A stretch of DNA of 64,000 bases from Pachyseris speciosa (GCA_016490735.1 JAEMWC010000968.1:222501-286500), one strand, 5' to 3'; positions 34,012-45,093 are shown, numbered from the stretch's first letter. The notes: generated from the sequence alone by a model not told the origin. Numbers and translations: made by a program.

Positions 34012-35547
34012 AAAGATTAAACCAACTTTATAAAGTTGATTAACACTGGATTTTTCCAACTGAGTGGAAACTCGCTAGAGTAACTCCTATTTTCAAATAG
34101 GGCAAAAGGGAAGACCCGAACAACTATCGACCAATATCCATTATTCCGACTGTTGCCAAAATTTTCGAAAAAATTATATACGACCAGCTTTATGACTATC
34201 TTAATGATGACAACTTACTAACTCACTGCCAATCTGGATTCCGATCATTACACAGTACACTCACTGCATTGATTGAAGCCACAAATAGTTGGTCGGTCAA
34301 TATCGATAACGGCCTTGTAAATGGTGTAATTTTCATCGATCTCAAAAAAGCCTTCGACACCATCGACCATAGTATCCTTATACGAAAGCTTCGGAAATAT
34401 GGTGTTGACACGAGTAGTCTGAAATGGTTTGAATCTTATCTTTCTGACCGAAGCCAAAAATGCAGCACAAATGGCCATTTATCAAATACTGCCCCAGTCT
34501 CTTGTGGCGTCCAGAAGGTAGCAATCTTGGTCCACTCCTATTCTTAGTCTATATTAATGATCTTCCCAGTTGCCTCACTTCAGCCTCGCCTAGAATTTTC
34601 GCCGATGATACTAATATAACCTTCGCTGCCAGTACAATGACTGATCTTGAGAATGCTGTAAACTTAGAACTAAGAAATCTTCAGCGCTGGCTTACAACTA
34701 ATAGGTTAAGCCTTAATATCGCTAAAACTGAATTCATGGTAATTGGGTCAAATCAACGAATACATGCTCTATCGAATAATCGGATCGATATTGAGATCGA
34801 CGGGAAATCGATCAAAAAAGTCGAAGAAGCTAAATCGCTGGGCTTGTTTATTGACGAACACCTTTCATGGACAAAATATATAGAAGAAATTAGTAAGAAG
34901 ATATCCTCAGCCATAGGCGCCCTTAAACGAATAAGACCATTCATTTCCAAAAGTACCGCTCTTCAAATCTACCAAGCGTTGATTTTGCCCCACTTTGACT
35001 ATTGCTGCCCTGTTTGGGATGAACTCAGCGTTACCTTGAGTGAAAAACTCCAGAAACTACAAAATAGGGCTGCCAGGGTCATTACAAGGTCCAGTTATGA
35101 CACTAGTGCTAGTATCCTCCTAAATAGGCTCAAATGGGACAATCTCTCCACACGAAGGAAAAAGCTTAAGGCGATGTTAATGTTTAAAATAGTTAAAGGG
35201 CTTTCCCCAGCGTACCTGCAGGATTTATTTAGCATCCGTAGTACACCGTATAACTTAAGAGATTCTGAGATTAAACTAAACCTGCCCAAGCCACGCACGA
35301 ACTATTGTAAGCGTGCCTTGGGCTACAGCGGGGCGCTACTATGGAATAGCCTACCCGTAAATTTAAGAAAATCAGACTCTCTTGGATATAATAAAAGGGA
35401 ACTTGACAAATTTTAAAGCGATTGTCAGTCGGGCTCCCACACGGCAATCTTGTAAAACAGCGTTGTTTTAATTAATTTTATTGATGTACTACAAACTGAA
35501 GATTTTACCGTGTATAAATAAATAAAGTATGTATGTATGTATGTATG
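34012..35547 (+). pseudogene. 5'-truncated CR1/Jockey-like LINE with RT domain
   Basis: RT motifs are clear: NNYRPISIIP, FIDLKKAFDTIDH (motif A), then after a frameshift near 34515 SNLGPLLF, FADDTN (catalytic DD), the thumb and a conserved C-terminal end (ALLWNSLP). Lesions are a TAG at 34098-34100 and the frameshift joining the frame ending near 34547 to that of 34460-35416. The 3' end is AATAAAG followed by (TATG)n (35521-35550), a usual CR1/L2-type tail. Its left end coincides with the end of A/B homology. Confidence 0.85.
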
Positions 35548-35550
35548 TAT

Positions 35551-36135
35551 ATGGGTTACTATTCCAATCAACATTCACTGGTTCATCAGTTTCAGTGTAG
35601 TACTGGATATTTATTTTTTGATTTTTGAATTATTAGTTTCGTTTATAGAATTCCGTTCTATGTAAGTAATGTTTAAGCTGGCCAAATAAACACGGGAATG
35701 AGGATGAACTGCTCCTCTCGTCACACTCCTGCCCCCATAGACTCGATTTCCGGAGGTCCAACTTCCTCCGTCTCTACACCCTGGAGTTAGGTTAGTGGAG
35801 GCCCACTCCCTCCAATCAGAGAGGAGGCCCATTACTCCCTCCTCTCTACCCAGGTATGCTCACAGTGGCCCTCAGAGAAGGCCCACTCCCTCCTCTTTAT
35901 CCACTGTGTGCATCCCCTTGGGCTGTAGGTTTTGTTTTTCTTCACACTCCTGGGGTTCATGCGGCTAAATCATTAATTGAGCACTTTGTCACCCACTTCC
36001 CCAGTTTCAGCCACACAAAGTTGCCTCCAGTCATGTCCAATACAGTCGACATGATACGAGTGGAAAAATACGTTTTACAACTCGTACGAGTCGACAACTT
36101 GTGTCGACTCGACAGACAGAGTTGACGAGTAGAAA
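35551..36135. other. No recognised gene; CCCACTCCCTCC repeats
   Basis: Four copies of a GGCCCACTCCCTCC-like word lie between 35800 and 35900. From 36050 the sequence becomes rich in GTCGAC-type words leading into the next tandem repeat. Confidence 0.4.
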
Positions 36136-36420
36136 ATGCATCTCATTAGTTCACCCATGGGTCCGCTTCGAACAGTTGTCGAGTTGTACGAGTCGTACGA
36201 GTGGACAAAATTATTGTCGACTCGACAAAATAACTTGTCGAGTGGAAAAATGCATCTTATTAGCAGAAAGATTAGTATGCATTTCATTAGTTCACCCAAG
36301 GGTCCACTTCGAACAGTTGTCGAGTTGTACGAGTCGTACGAGTGGACAAAGTTATTGTCGACTCGACAAAATAACTTGTCGAGTGGAAAAATGCGTCTCA
36401 TTAGCAGAAAGATTAACATG
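36136..36420. repeat. 141-bp tandem repeat, two units
   Basis: Units start at ATGCATCTCATTAG (36136) and ATGCATTTCATTAG (36277), a period of 141 bp (47 codons). This keeps several frames open on both strands. Each unit holds GTACGAGTCGTACGAG and TTGTCGACTCGACAA, which is palindromic. The 110-120-residue frames here are by-products. Confidence 0.85.
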
Positions 36421-36429
36421 GCGGAAAAT

Positions 36430-37490
36430 CGAAACAAGCACGCTACACATGTTTGCCTAGTTCTCTAAGCCGCGAGCAGAAAGAAGCGACAAAGCGTGAG
36501 TTACTGGTTTAAACCACAAGCGGAAAGCGCAACCGGCAGAAACAAGCGCGCTACACATGTGTATGCCTCGTTCTTTAAGCCACGAGCAGAAACAAGCGCG
36601 CGTTATCATGTATATGCCGCGTTCTTTAAGCTTCAAGTGGAAATGCACAACCGGAAGAAACAAGCGAACTACACATGAGTATGCCTCACTCTTTAACCCC
36701 TGAGTAGAAACAAGCGCGCGTTACTCATGCGTATTCCTCGTTCTTAAAGCCACGAGCCGAAACAAGCGCGCGATACTACAGTTTCGCTTCGTTCTTTGAA
36801 CCACAAGCGGTAAGGCGCAACCGGCAGAAACAAGCTCGGTACACATGTGTATGCCTCGTTCTTTAAGCCAGGAACAGAAACAAGCGCGCGTTACTCAAGT
36901 ATATGCCTCCTTCTTAAAGCTGCGGGTCGAAACAAGCTCCTATTACACGTGTACACCTCGTTCTTTATACCCGAGCAGGAAAACGCAACCGGCAGAAACA
37001 AGGGCGCTACACATGAGTATGCGTCGTTCTTTAACCAACGAGCAGAGATAAGCGCGCGTTACTCACGTGGACAAGCGCGCTACCCATATGATGCCTCGTT
37101 CTCTAAGCCCAGGCAGAAAGAAGCGACGAAGCGTGCGTCACTAGTTTACACCTCATTCTTTAAACCACAAAGGGAAAATCGCAACCAGCATAAACAAGCG
37201 CGCTACACATGTGTATGCCTCGTTCTTTAAGCCACGAGCAGAAACAAGCGCACGTTACCCATGTATATACCGCGTTCTTTACGCCTCAAGTGGAAATGCG
37301 CAACCGGCAGAAACAAGCGAGCTACACGTGAGTATGCCTCGTTCTTAAAGCCACGATACTACAGTGATACTAAGCGCGATACCACAGTTTCGCTTCGTTC
37401 TTTAAACCACAAGCGGAAAGGCGCAACCGGCAGAAAAAAGTGCGGTACACATGTGTATGCCTCGTTCTTTAAGCCACGAAAGTGAACTTC
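36430..37490. repeat. Satellite array, about 60-70 bp unit, roughly 16 copies
   Basis: The repeated core is GAAACAAGCGCGC, TACACATGTGTATGCCTCG, TTCTTTAAGCC. Units vary in length and sequence (CACGAGCAG, CGCAACCGGCAG variants), with some higher-order pattern. Frames 36496-37485 on both strands are repeat translations. Confidence 0.85.
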
Positions 37491-37610
37491 CTCACATAAA
37501 TAGTTTCGCGTCCTAATTAAGACGTAAACTGCATGGCGCGTGCTTAGGACTGTTGCTAATGGCGACATTGCATGTAAACGACGCTGAATCAAAAATGAGA
37601 CGCGAACAAT

Positions 37611-38277
37611 TTATCCGAGATCTTGGATCAATTTCACTTTCTGGGCAACCGTGTTCCGTAGTCTCATTCTTCTTGTGAAGCTATCAAAGTCACGCAAGAG
37701 TTTCCGTTGTATTTGGTCCTCGTTAGTCACGGGTGTTGGAATAAATTTCAGCCCTTTCGCCAGAAGGTTAAGCTGGTCATTGGTGAGATCTTTATTAGAG
37801 AGGTTTATTATGTGGTTTTTGTTTTTTTCAAGCCTCGCGTTTATATTTCTTTTGTTTTTGATTCGTTTGCGGTCTTTCCGCTTTCTGTTCGACAGTTGTT
37901 TGGTTAAAGGTTTCCGTTTGGCCCTGTCATTATCTAATGACTCAGTGAACAGGCATTTGTACTGTTTAAATTGTTTATTATCCTTGCCTTTTACAGTTGA
38001 CATTAGATCGCTGAACTCGGCTATTTTCTTCTCTAGGTTTTCTGCTATCTTGTATATATAGTTGAGCGATACAGTGTTTTCTCTAGGCGCCGAGTGTTTT
38101 CTTTTCTTGCTTTTTGAAAATGTAGTTACATCTGTGTTTGCGGTTTCGTTAGAAACTTTCGGTCGTTTTCCGCGTTTGATTTCCGATCTCAAGCGATCGG
38201 TTTCACGGTAATGAAATCGAGTTAAAGCCTTTAGGAACTCTTGCTCCACACTTTTGCGGATGCGTTTAATGTCAGTT
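37611..38277 (-). pseudogene. Penelope-like element, N-terminal region, inverted
   Basis: The minus frame 38249-37611 is lysine/arginine-rich. It ends with the Penelope N-terminal landmark NLSNKDLTNDQLNLLAKGL, then FIPTP and DFDSFTRRMRLR. The same landmark begins the plus-strand part at 38291, so the two pieces are head to head with about 58 bp of overlap (37657-37714 against 38303-38361). Confidence 0.75.
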
Positions 38278-38290
38278 TTGAATTAAGTGT

Positions 38291-39945
38291 CTGCTCTCTC
38301 AAATACAACGGCAACTCTTGCGTGACTTTGATAGCTTCGCAAGAAGAATGAGACTACGATTCATTTTTCACGGGCAGGAAAAAGAGCCACATCCATTCCA
38401 CGTTAAATCCACATGGAAACCACCAATACAACCATCAATCGCCCTAGAGAGCTATCTAGAAGAGGTTAAGGTTAAACTAGTGGAAACCAAACTCACAAAA
38501 CCAAAAAATAATCTGCCACCAGCCGAACAAAGGGCACTTAAGGCATTAAAGCAAGACAACGAAATCAACCTTAAAAAGGCAGATAAAGGGACGACCACTG
38601 TTGTGTTCAACACACAAGACAAAATCAAAGAGGGTCAAATTCAACTAAAAGATAACACTGAACACTACAGGTCACTTGAAAAACCAATGGTAGATGAGAC
38701 AAGCCGCAAAGTCCGACAACTAGTTAATGGACTCTACCACAAAAACCACATAGACGAAACAACTAAAAAATGGTTTTGTGAAGCACCAAACCTGCCTCAA
38801 ATTCCGGTTTTCTACACCCTGGAAAAAATTCACAAACCGATACCAGTCGGGAGACCAATAATATCAGGGTGCGATGGCCCTACAGAGAGACTATCAACAT
38901 TTGTTGACAGACTCGCTTCAGGCTATAGCAAAACAGCGGAATTCATATCTGAAACTGAGACACCACTGATTTTATCAACTTCATAGAGAGAACGAAACTA
39001 TCCTTGTTTCAATGGACGTAACGAGCTTATATACAAATAAACCACAGGAGGAAGGAATCTGAACAATATGCGCAGCATATGATGCATTCCATAAAAACAA
39101 AGTAACCTCTTATTCCTACTCAACAGCTTCAAGAAGCGCTAAGGCTTATTTTACAAGAAAATTCGTCCCAGTTTAACGGACGAGATTATCTCTAAATACA
39201 TGGAACTGCTATGGAGGCGAAAATGGCTGTTGCCTTTGCCAATATCTTCATGCCAAAAGCCGAAACAGAAATTATAAGCTAAAGCGTGATTAAACCGCTC
39301 GTTTGGAAACGCTACATAGACGACATTTTCTCCCTCTGGAACACAAACAGAGGAGATATAACACAGTTCATTGAGAAAGCAAACAAACATCACCCTACAA
39401 TTAAATTCACGGCTAGAGTTTCAGAAACTGAAATAACTTTCTTGGTCACCATCATATACAAAGGCGCAAGATTCGAAACAACATCAGTTCTTGATGTGCG
39501 AACCCATTTCAAGCCTACTGAGACATTTCAATATACACACTTCTCATCCTGTCACCCACCCGGTGTTAGGCCAAGGGGATTTGTGAAAGGAGAGGCTTTA
39601 AGTCTTCTGAGGACAAACTCTTCTAAAACAATATTTGAAGTCAAAACACACCTTGTTGATAGAGGTTACCCTAAAGCCTTTATCCAAAGAAACCTCTCAG
39701 AAGTAAAGTCTCAAAACAGGCGGGAAACAAGCCCTCCGACAAAAAGAGAAAGAAAACAAACGAATCTTGCCGTTTGTAACGTAATATCACCCATCAGTGC
39801 CAAACTTCAAAGAAATCCTCACGAACAAATGGCATTTTATTGAGAAACAACCGACGCTCAGAGAAACATTTAAGGAACCGCCACTTATATCCTACAAGAG
39901 AGGGCGTTCACCGAAAGACATACTCGTTAAAGCAAAAATATAGCT
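38291..39945 (+). pseudogene. Penelope-like element reverse transcriptase, broken
   Basis: After DFDSFARRMRLRF come NNLPPAEQRALKAL, KADKGTTTVV, YTLEKIHK, GRPIISGCDGPTERLS and WKRYIDDIFSLW (catalytic DD), then the thumb with HFSSCHPPGV and the final PPLISYKRGRSPKD. A stop near 38984, a frame change and a mangled stretch at 38987-39285 separate the two main frames (38318-38986, 39286-39843). The GIY-YIG domain that should follow is absent; the element ends near 39945. Confidence 0.85.
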
Positions 39946-40006
39946 TCAAGGCCAAAAACACGCGAGTGGGAGTCGCGCAGGCCTATCTAATCCCCCCTTT
40001 TTAACA

Positions 40007-41055
40007 CAACTCCTTTCTCGAAACCTTCCCCCACAATTCCTTTTCTGAAGGTTTCCTCCTTTTCATGGCTTGAACTTGATTTACAAACAGGACAAAATGA
40101 AAACAAGAACAAACACTACCCTTGACTCACCCTTCGCTTTGAGCGTCACAACTACGTACACAACTACGGGTCTTCACCATTTCTTTACCGTCTTAAGTTA
40201 AACTCTCTTTTAGTATTTTAGTCATTATTCATTTTATTTATTACATTTTATGTATAGTATAATGAGAGACACTAGTTTATCAGTTTTAACTGTAAAGTGT
40301 TTTTACCCTCGTTAAATAAAGCTATCATCATCATGATCATCATCACAATCAGTCCCAGTTCTTACCGCGTGGAGTGATGATGCTGGGCCGTTCGTATTTT
40401 TGTTGTTGTTGTTGTTGTTTTTGTTGTTGTAGTGATAATGCTGGTCCCTTCGAGTTTTTTTTTTAGTTTGTATGTTGTGACCTCTGAGTTAGGTAATTTT
40501 TTTTTACATCTGAACTACTTAACCTGACTTTGAGAGCAACCTAAAATCAGAAATGAAATGTAAATTTAAAACAAATATTGCAAAAAAAAAAAAAAGAAGT
40601 TTTGTAGTAGAAAATAACGCCGAGTTTTGAATTTTATGCTAAAAAGAGAAAGACGTGATAACGGTGGGCAACCATACATAACATTGTGGTAATGCATAAT
40701 TTGCAAGAACACACGAATTTTATAAACTAAATGCACACTTTATTTCTTGAAAACGTATCAATTTTACTCATGTCTGAAAGTCAAATGAATTTGTTTTCAG
40801 CATGGCTTTTAGCAGAGTTAATGAGCCTGCTGTAGATGGCGACACATCAGTTTCGAGTAGCGTCCATGCCATTTTAGTATGGGGGAAATGCAAAATTGAT
40901 AGGTTCAACGGTCTGCCAAGATCCAGGTTGAAAATCAAACACTACTTCTGGAAGATCAAATAAAACTGTTTGAGAGTCTTAATTAATTAGCTTTGCCGTT
41001 GTTACCTACAAATGGTCAAGGATGGCGGCGTCTTCAACAAGGACTATTTAAAGTG
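40007..41055. repeat. Partial third copy (C) of the duplicated segment
   Basis: It matches 31349-32631 of copy A in the same orientation, from within the alpha-kinase first exon to GGACTATTTAAAGTG, at visibly lower identity than A versus B. It lacks the 179-bp insertion (empty site at 40625-40637) but keeps the (ATC)n and (TTG)n arrays. Confidence 0.85.
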
Positions 41056-41466
41056 CCACTCGAATTGCGTCTCTACAGTATCTGAATCCTAGTCACTTCA
41101 GAATAAATATTAGAAAATTTGCCCAACAATTATTGGACGCTACTACTGGAATGATATTCCCATTTCTATTCGCCAAAAATCCACAAGAAAATTATTTAAA
41201 AGAGCTCTCTTTCAGTATTATTTTGCTCAGTATTAATTTCTACCATGCGCCTATGTAAAACTTCTTTTCCTTCAGTTTCTCATATCCTCTATTTGTAGTA
41301 AGGTTTCCTCTTTTTATCTTAACAAATTATGTATTGTAATTTAAAAGGGGATATAATTACTCTACTATATCATGCCCTTCTCCACTCCTTCTCTATTCCT
41401 AGTCACTGTAAGAAATCTTATATGATAATTTGGAGTAAATAAAGAAAATGAAAAAAAAAAAAAAAA
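41056..41466 (+). pseudogene. LINE 3' end with A-rich tail
   Basis: The last 31 codons before the stop at 41234-41236 start YYWNDIPISIRQKS and end in FQYYFAQY, the C-terminal signature of CR1-like LINEs. An earlier frameshift lies near 41140. The 3' UTR ends AATAAAGAAAATG followed by A17-18, which touches the LRR exon's splice donor. Confidence 0.75.
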
Positions 41467-41472
41467 GCTTAC

Positions 41473-41544
41473 AGCTCCACCAGCCCTTTATTGTGATCAA
41501 AGACACCTCTGGGCAGCTCTGTCAACTGGTTTTCACTTAAGTAC
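41473..41544 (-). CDS. Leucine-rich-repeat exon, second
   Basis: Acceptor TTTGTAG, 72 bp, donor GTAAGC on minus, with the same phase as the exon at 9815-9886. It encodes one repeat with LSENQLTELPRGVFD. The two exons share their acceptor context and the ELPxGVFD core, so they are paralogous repeats of one array or of sister genes. In transcript order this one precedes 9815-9886, with nearly 32 kb of mostly mobile DNA between. The intron after it begins GTAAGC and then immediately the T-tract of an inverted LINE tail. Confidence 0.75.
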
Positions 41545-42565
41545 CTACAAACGAATGGTCACACTATTAATTAACCGCTTTCACTTTTTATATTGAATGC
41601 TTTGGTGACATTGATTAAAGTAATCACAGACATGCGAATTCCAGAGTCCTTATTTGTTTAATGATTTTCTCAGTTAAACAAGTGTGTAAGTAATCATGGT
41701 GATGGTTCCACTTAGTTTGCCAAACAACGCATATAGAACATAATACGTAGTATTATATGCCCTTTACGGTATCATCCCTTGTGTATTTGGAGGGAAAATG
41801 AAAATAGCACGTTTTGTGTGATCGTAATCAAGACCTACGTTTCGCAAATAGAATGTGGTTAAATAACACTCTTTTACTTTTTAAGATGGACAAGAAGAAT
41901 AACCTTTGAATTGTGTTCGCGCTAAGTATGCCTTGACAAGTGGCTGCAATTTACGGTAAGTCAGTTGTCAAATGGAAAATGAATGCGTAATGCTTTCCGA
42001 TGTAGTATTTCACCGCAACAAGGGAAAGCGAACGCGAGCTGTTCAGTTCTGTTTCCTCAGAAAATTGCTTTCGCCAGTTTGTCTTTCGTTCTTATGCCAT
42101 CGAGATAGCGCCAGAAATTTGTACCCAACTTTCCCATAAAATCATTGTCGGCAAAACCAAAGACCGTGGAGAAACTGACCCAGCGCACCATATATAAACC
42201 TTCACAGAAGAGAGAACCCATACACTTCTGGTAAGCGAATGTAGCTGGTCTTAAACCAAGGCCGATGGTTAAAGAAAATGAGAAAGAAATAGTCACTGCA
42301 AGTCGACCTAAATTGTTAGCAAGCAAGATCATCTTCTAGGTTATGATCTTCCTTTGTTTTAGCCAGATGTCTGGATGTCTGTCTACATTCATCATTTCAA
42401 TGAGTTTGACACCCAATGAAAACCCTGTTGAAAATCATGCGTGTTTTGGTTCAGATATTCAAACCAACTGTGGTTTTCATCTGGGTTTTCATTGGGTTTC
42501 AAGATTCACACATAAAAACAAAGCAAATTAAACACAAGAGCAGTACTTAATATTAGCTATACAGT
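41545..42565. other. No recognised gene; one unexplained frame
   Basis: The minus frame 42057-42332 (91 residues) starts with a hydrophobic, possibly signal-anchor segment. It ends in a charged stretch with FWRYLDGIRTKDK. It looks more protein-like than most frames here, but I do not recognise it. It lies upstream of the LRR exon in transcript order. Confidence 0.3.
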
Positions 42566-42862
42566 GCTAGTTAATTTTTTTCATTTACAAAAAGTTTTAT
42601 ATCATGATTTCTAAACATCGTGAACCAGCAGTTAAGAGATACGGCATCTATTTACGATATTTCACAATTTAGAGGATTCACCTTCAGTACTGACAAGTCA
42701 TAATCTTTGTAGGGTTAGTTAATAGTTAATATGCTAGTTAATTTTTTTCATTTGCGAAAAGTTTTATATCATGATTTCTAAACTTCGTGAACCAGCAGTT
42801 AAGAGATACGGCATCCATTTACGATGTTTCACAATTTACAGGATTCGCCTTCAGTCATAATC
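42566..42862. repeat. Tandem duplication, about 167-bp unit
   Basis: GCTAGTTAATTTTTT, AAAAGTTTTATATCATGATT and GAACCAGCAGTTAAGAGATA occur at 42566 and again from 42733. The first copy keeps a 12-bp piece (GTACTGACAAGT) that the second lacks. Confidence 0.85.
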
Positions 42863-43110
42863 TTTGTAAAGACCTCTAGGATATGATCTAAAATCGGTAC
42901 TTTTGTCTCTCTTTCCAACTGCCATTGTCTAAACATGTTCAAAGCCCATTTGTTGTATTTTGTGGAAGCTGGAACGGCGGATGAAAACGACTCGCTCCTT
43001 CGTTCATCTCCGACATTACTGTATGTGTCAGCTACAATGAATGACTGTTGACGCGAAACAAACAACTCACAAAATGTATGCAGGCAAAGAGTTGTGCATG
43101 AAAATGCCAA
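42830..43110 (-). pseudogene. Crypton/KIAA1958-like remnant
   Basis: The minus frame contains SSAVPASTKYNKWALNMFRQW and LERETKVPILD (shown in two parts). This resembles the N-terminal helical region of tyrosine-recombinase-like proteins derived from Crypton transposons (KIAA1958, ZMYM, QRICH1 type). In another frame the adjacent sequence reads LYKDYD, matching the next expected block, so a frameshift is present. The match is from memory of the family pattern only. Confidence 0.4.
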
Positions 43111-43957
43111 AGAATGTATGCGCTGTTACTCTTTAAAACAATTGGTTCTAATTGTACAGAGGATATATTTGCCATATTACATTGTATTTTTATGCCTGTT
43201 TGAGAAGCCACATCAAAACCTCGTTCTTCGGTTTTCATTAGTGGGCCATATGTCTCTCGGTGTTTGGAACCCCTGATGAAACAATCGCACTCGTTTTTGA
43301 TATGTTACCTGGATTTAGGTCGGTTTTTCGGGTTTTGCACCGAAACACTTCGGTTTTCGGTGTTTTGGTGTCTGTTACGGTTTGCGGTTTATGCTTTTAT
43401 TAGCATTCGGTTTCGGGTTTCGGTCAAAATACAAGCGGGTTTTCGGATCTGGGATCCGACGTGGTTCAGTTCGGTTTTTCTATTTGGTCAGTTAGTTTCT
43501 TTTCGGACGACACCAGCACATTTTACAGCAGTAGCGATGACAACAATTCACAAGGCCAGCAGGATGAGTTAGGGGCATCTAGCTACTTCTATGTCACATC
43601 ACGTTCCCACTGACGACCAAAACAGTAGCAAACTGTGCAATCACATGTTAGAACATTTTACAGTCAAAACAGGTCACAGGTGACTGATTGCTGCAAGATT
43701 GCAATCGAATGTCTGAATTCATGTTTAAGCTTCCCCAATTATTGATTTTTGATGGAGGTTTTAATAGGATAGCTTTTTGGCCATTTTGCGATTGCAAAAT
43801 ACAGAGAGTAGGAGATATGCCTGATTGGGTCCCACGGGCCGCGAAAGTCCGTTTGCTAGATAACGGCGATTGAAAAGAAAGTAAGTTATTACAAAAAAAA
43901 AGGTAAATGCAAAGTAACTGCGGTGCTTGCGTCCTAGCACGCTTGTTGTTTAGTCTG
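43111..43957. other. No recognised gene; CGGTTTT-rich stretch
   Basis: 43315-43500 is rich in CGGTTTTCGG-like words. Frames 43264-43572 and 43688-43873 have no support. Confidence 0.35.
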
Positions 43958-43964
43958 AAATAGA

Positions 43965-44041
<77 letters not shown>

Positions 44042-44600
44042 GACCTTTATTTAAACACGATAAAAATTAAAGCTACAAGCTTGTGGGGTCGTGTATAAAT
44101 AATTAAAAACAAAACATAAAATAAATCATAATTTTTATAAGATAAAAAATCATTACATTATTAAGTGATGTCAATAATATTTACAAGATTGTCAACTAAT
44201 AAATTACGAGATCGACAACTAATAAATTACCAATTAAAATGATAGAATCATACTTAATTCTATGAGATAAAATATTGTTAAAATGTACATAGATAATCAT
44301 ACCATATTAATAATGTTAAGAATATTTCAACAGTGTCGACTAATAGGTTATCAATTGTATATAAAATCGGCATTTCTACGCCGCGTAGTCGAGGCGGAGG
44401 TAGTATCGAATTTAAAATCCTTGAAATAATCTTTTGATCTTATTAGATTCCGGTCTTGATTGCTCAGGTGCGAAATTCCGTTCTCATTGAAACAAATCGT
44501 ATTCCACAGAACGGTGCCTCTGTAAGCCAGCGAGTCCTTGTTTCGAATCTTGGTACTGATAAGCAATCTCCACCCCGTAATGAATAGCCATTACGCCTTT
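43958..44600 (-). pseudogene. LINE 3' end with (TATC)n tail
   Basis: The minus frame from 44566 to 44351 reads like the C-terminus of a CR1/L2-type LINE (TKIRNKDSLAYRGTVLWNTI, then a basic end). A 3' UTR of about 300 bp follows, ending AATAAAGGTCATC and then (TATC)n at 43963-44040 with an internal (TGTC)n patch. 5'-truncated. Confidence 0.7.
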
Positions 44601-44608
44601 CTGTGTAA

Positions 44609-44725
44609 ATATTCAAATGAAGAATGATCCTCGCAGTTGTGAACGCAATTTATGCAATTGCGAAAAGAAGCCTGAAAAAAAAAATTCAGGACTTCAACGG
44701 GGTTCGAACCCGTGACCTCGGTGAC
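44609..44725 (-). mobile_element. SINE fragment truncated at the duplication boundary
   Basis: On minus, GAGGTCACGGGTTCGAACCC is a tRNA-like B box, followed by a SINE body with GCAATTGCATAAATTGCG. The A-box side should lie beyond 44726 but is replaced by the start of copy B. Confidence 0.7.
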
Positions 44726-44794
44726 CAAGGTTGAACTGAAAGCATAATTGTAGACACATGGCTCTTGGAGCACGGAGCTTACAGCCAGTTCAAA

Positions 44795-44933
44795 TAAGCT
44801 GTATATACCTGGAGAAAAATCGTTGAGCAGGGTCGCACAACCAACACAAACTCAGCCCCTTTATGGCATCATCCATGCAGGATTCTAACCCCGGCCACTT
44901 TGGAGGAAGGCAAGTGCTCTCACCACTGTGCCA
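44795..44933 (-). mobile_element. tRNA-derived SINE, copy B
   Basis: Counterpart of 21367-21505, again split from its 5' end by the old hairpin MITE. It differs by a handful of substitutions. Confidence 0.65.
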
Positions 44934-44935
44934 AT

Positions 44936-45093
44936 AAGCTAGTTTTGAATTGTGGAAGAACAAAAGAACAGAGTCGAGGTTCAGGGGAATAATTTGCATT
45001 TTCTTTTGTGAAAAACAAAGGAACATTTATTGCAAATTATTCCCCTGAACCTCGGCTATGTTCTTTTGTTCCCCTACAATTCGAAACTCGCCT
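44936..45093. mobile_element. Hairpin MITE, old copy in B
   Basis: Same insertion as 21508-21665, with AT on both sides and slightly decayed arms. Confidence 0.75.

Noticed and set aside
36101..37485. Several 60-136 residue frames on both strands
   Set aside because: They translate tandem repeats; periods divisible by three or low stop content keep them open.
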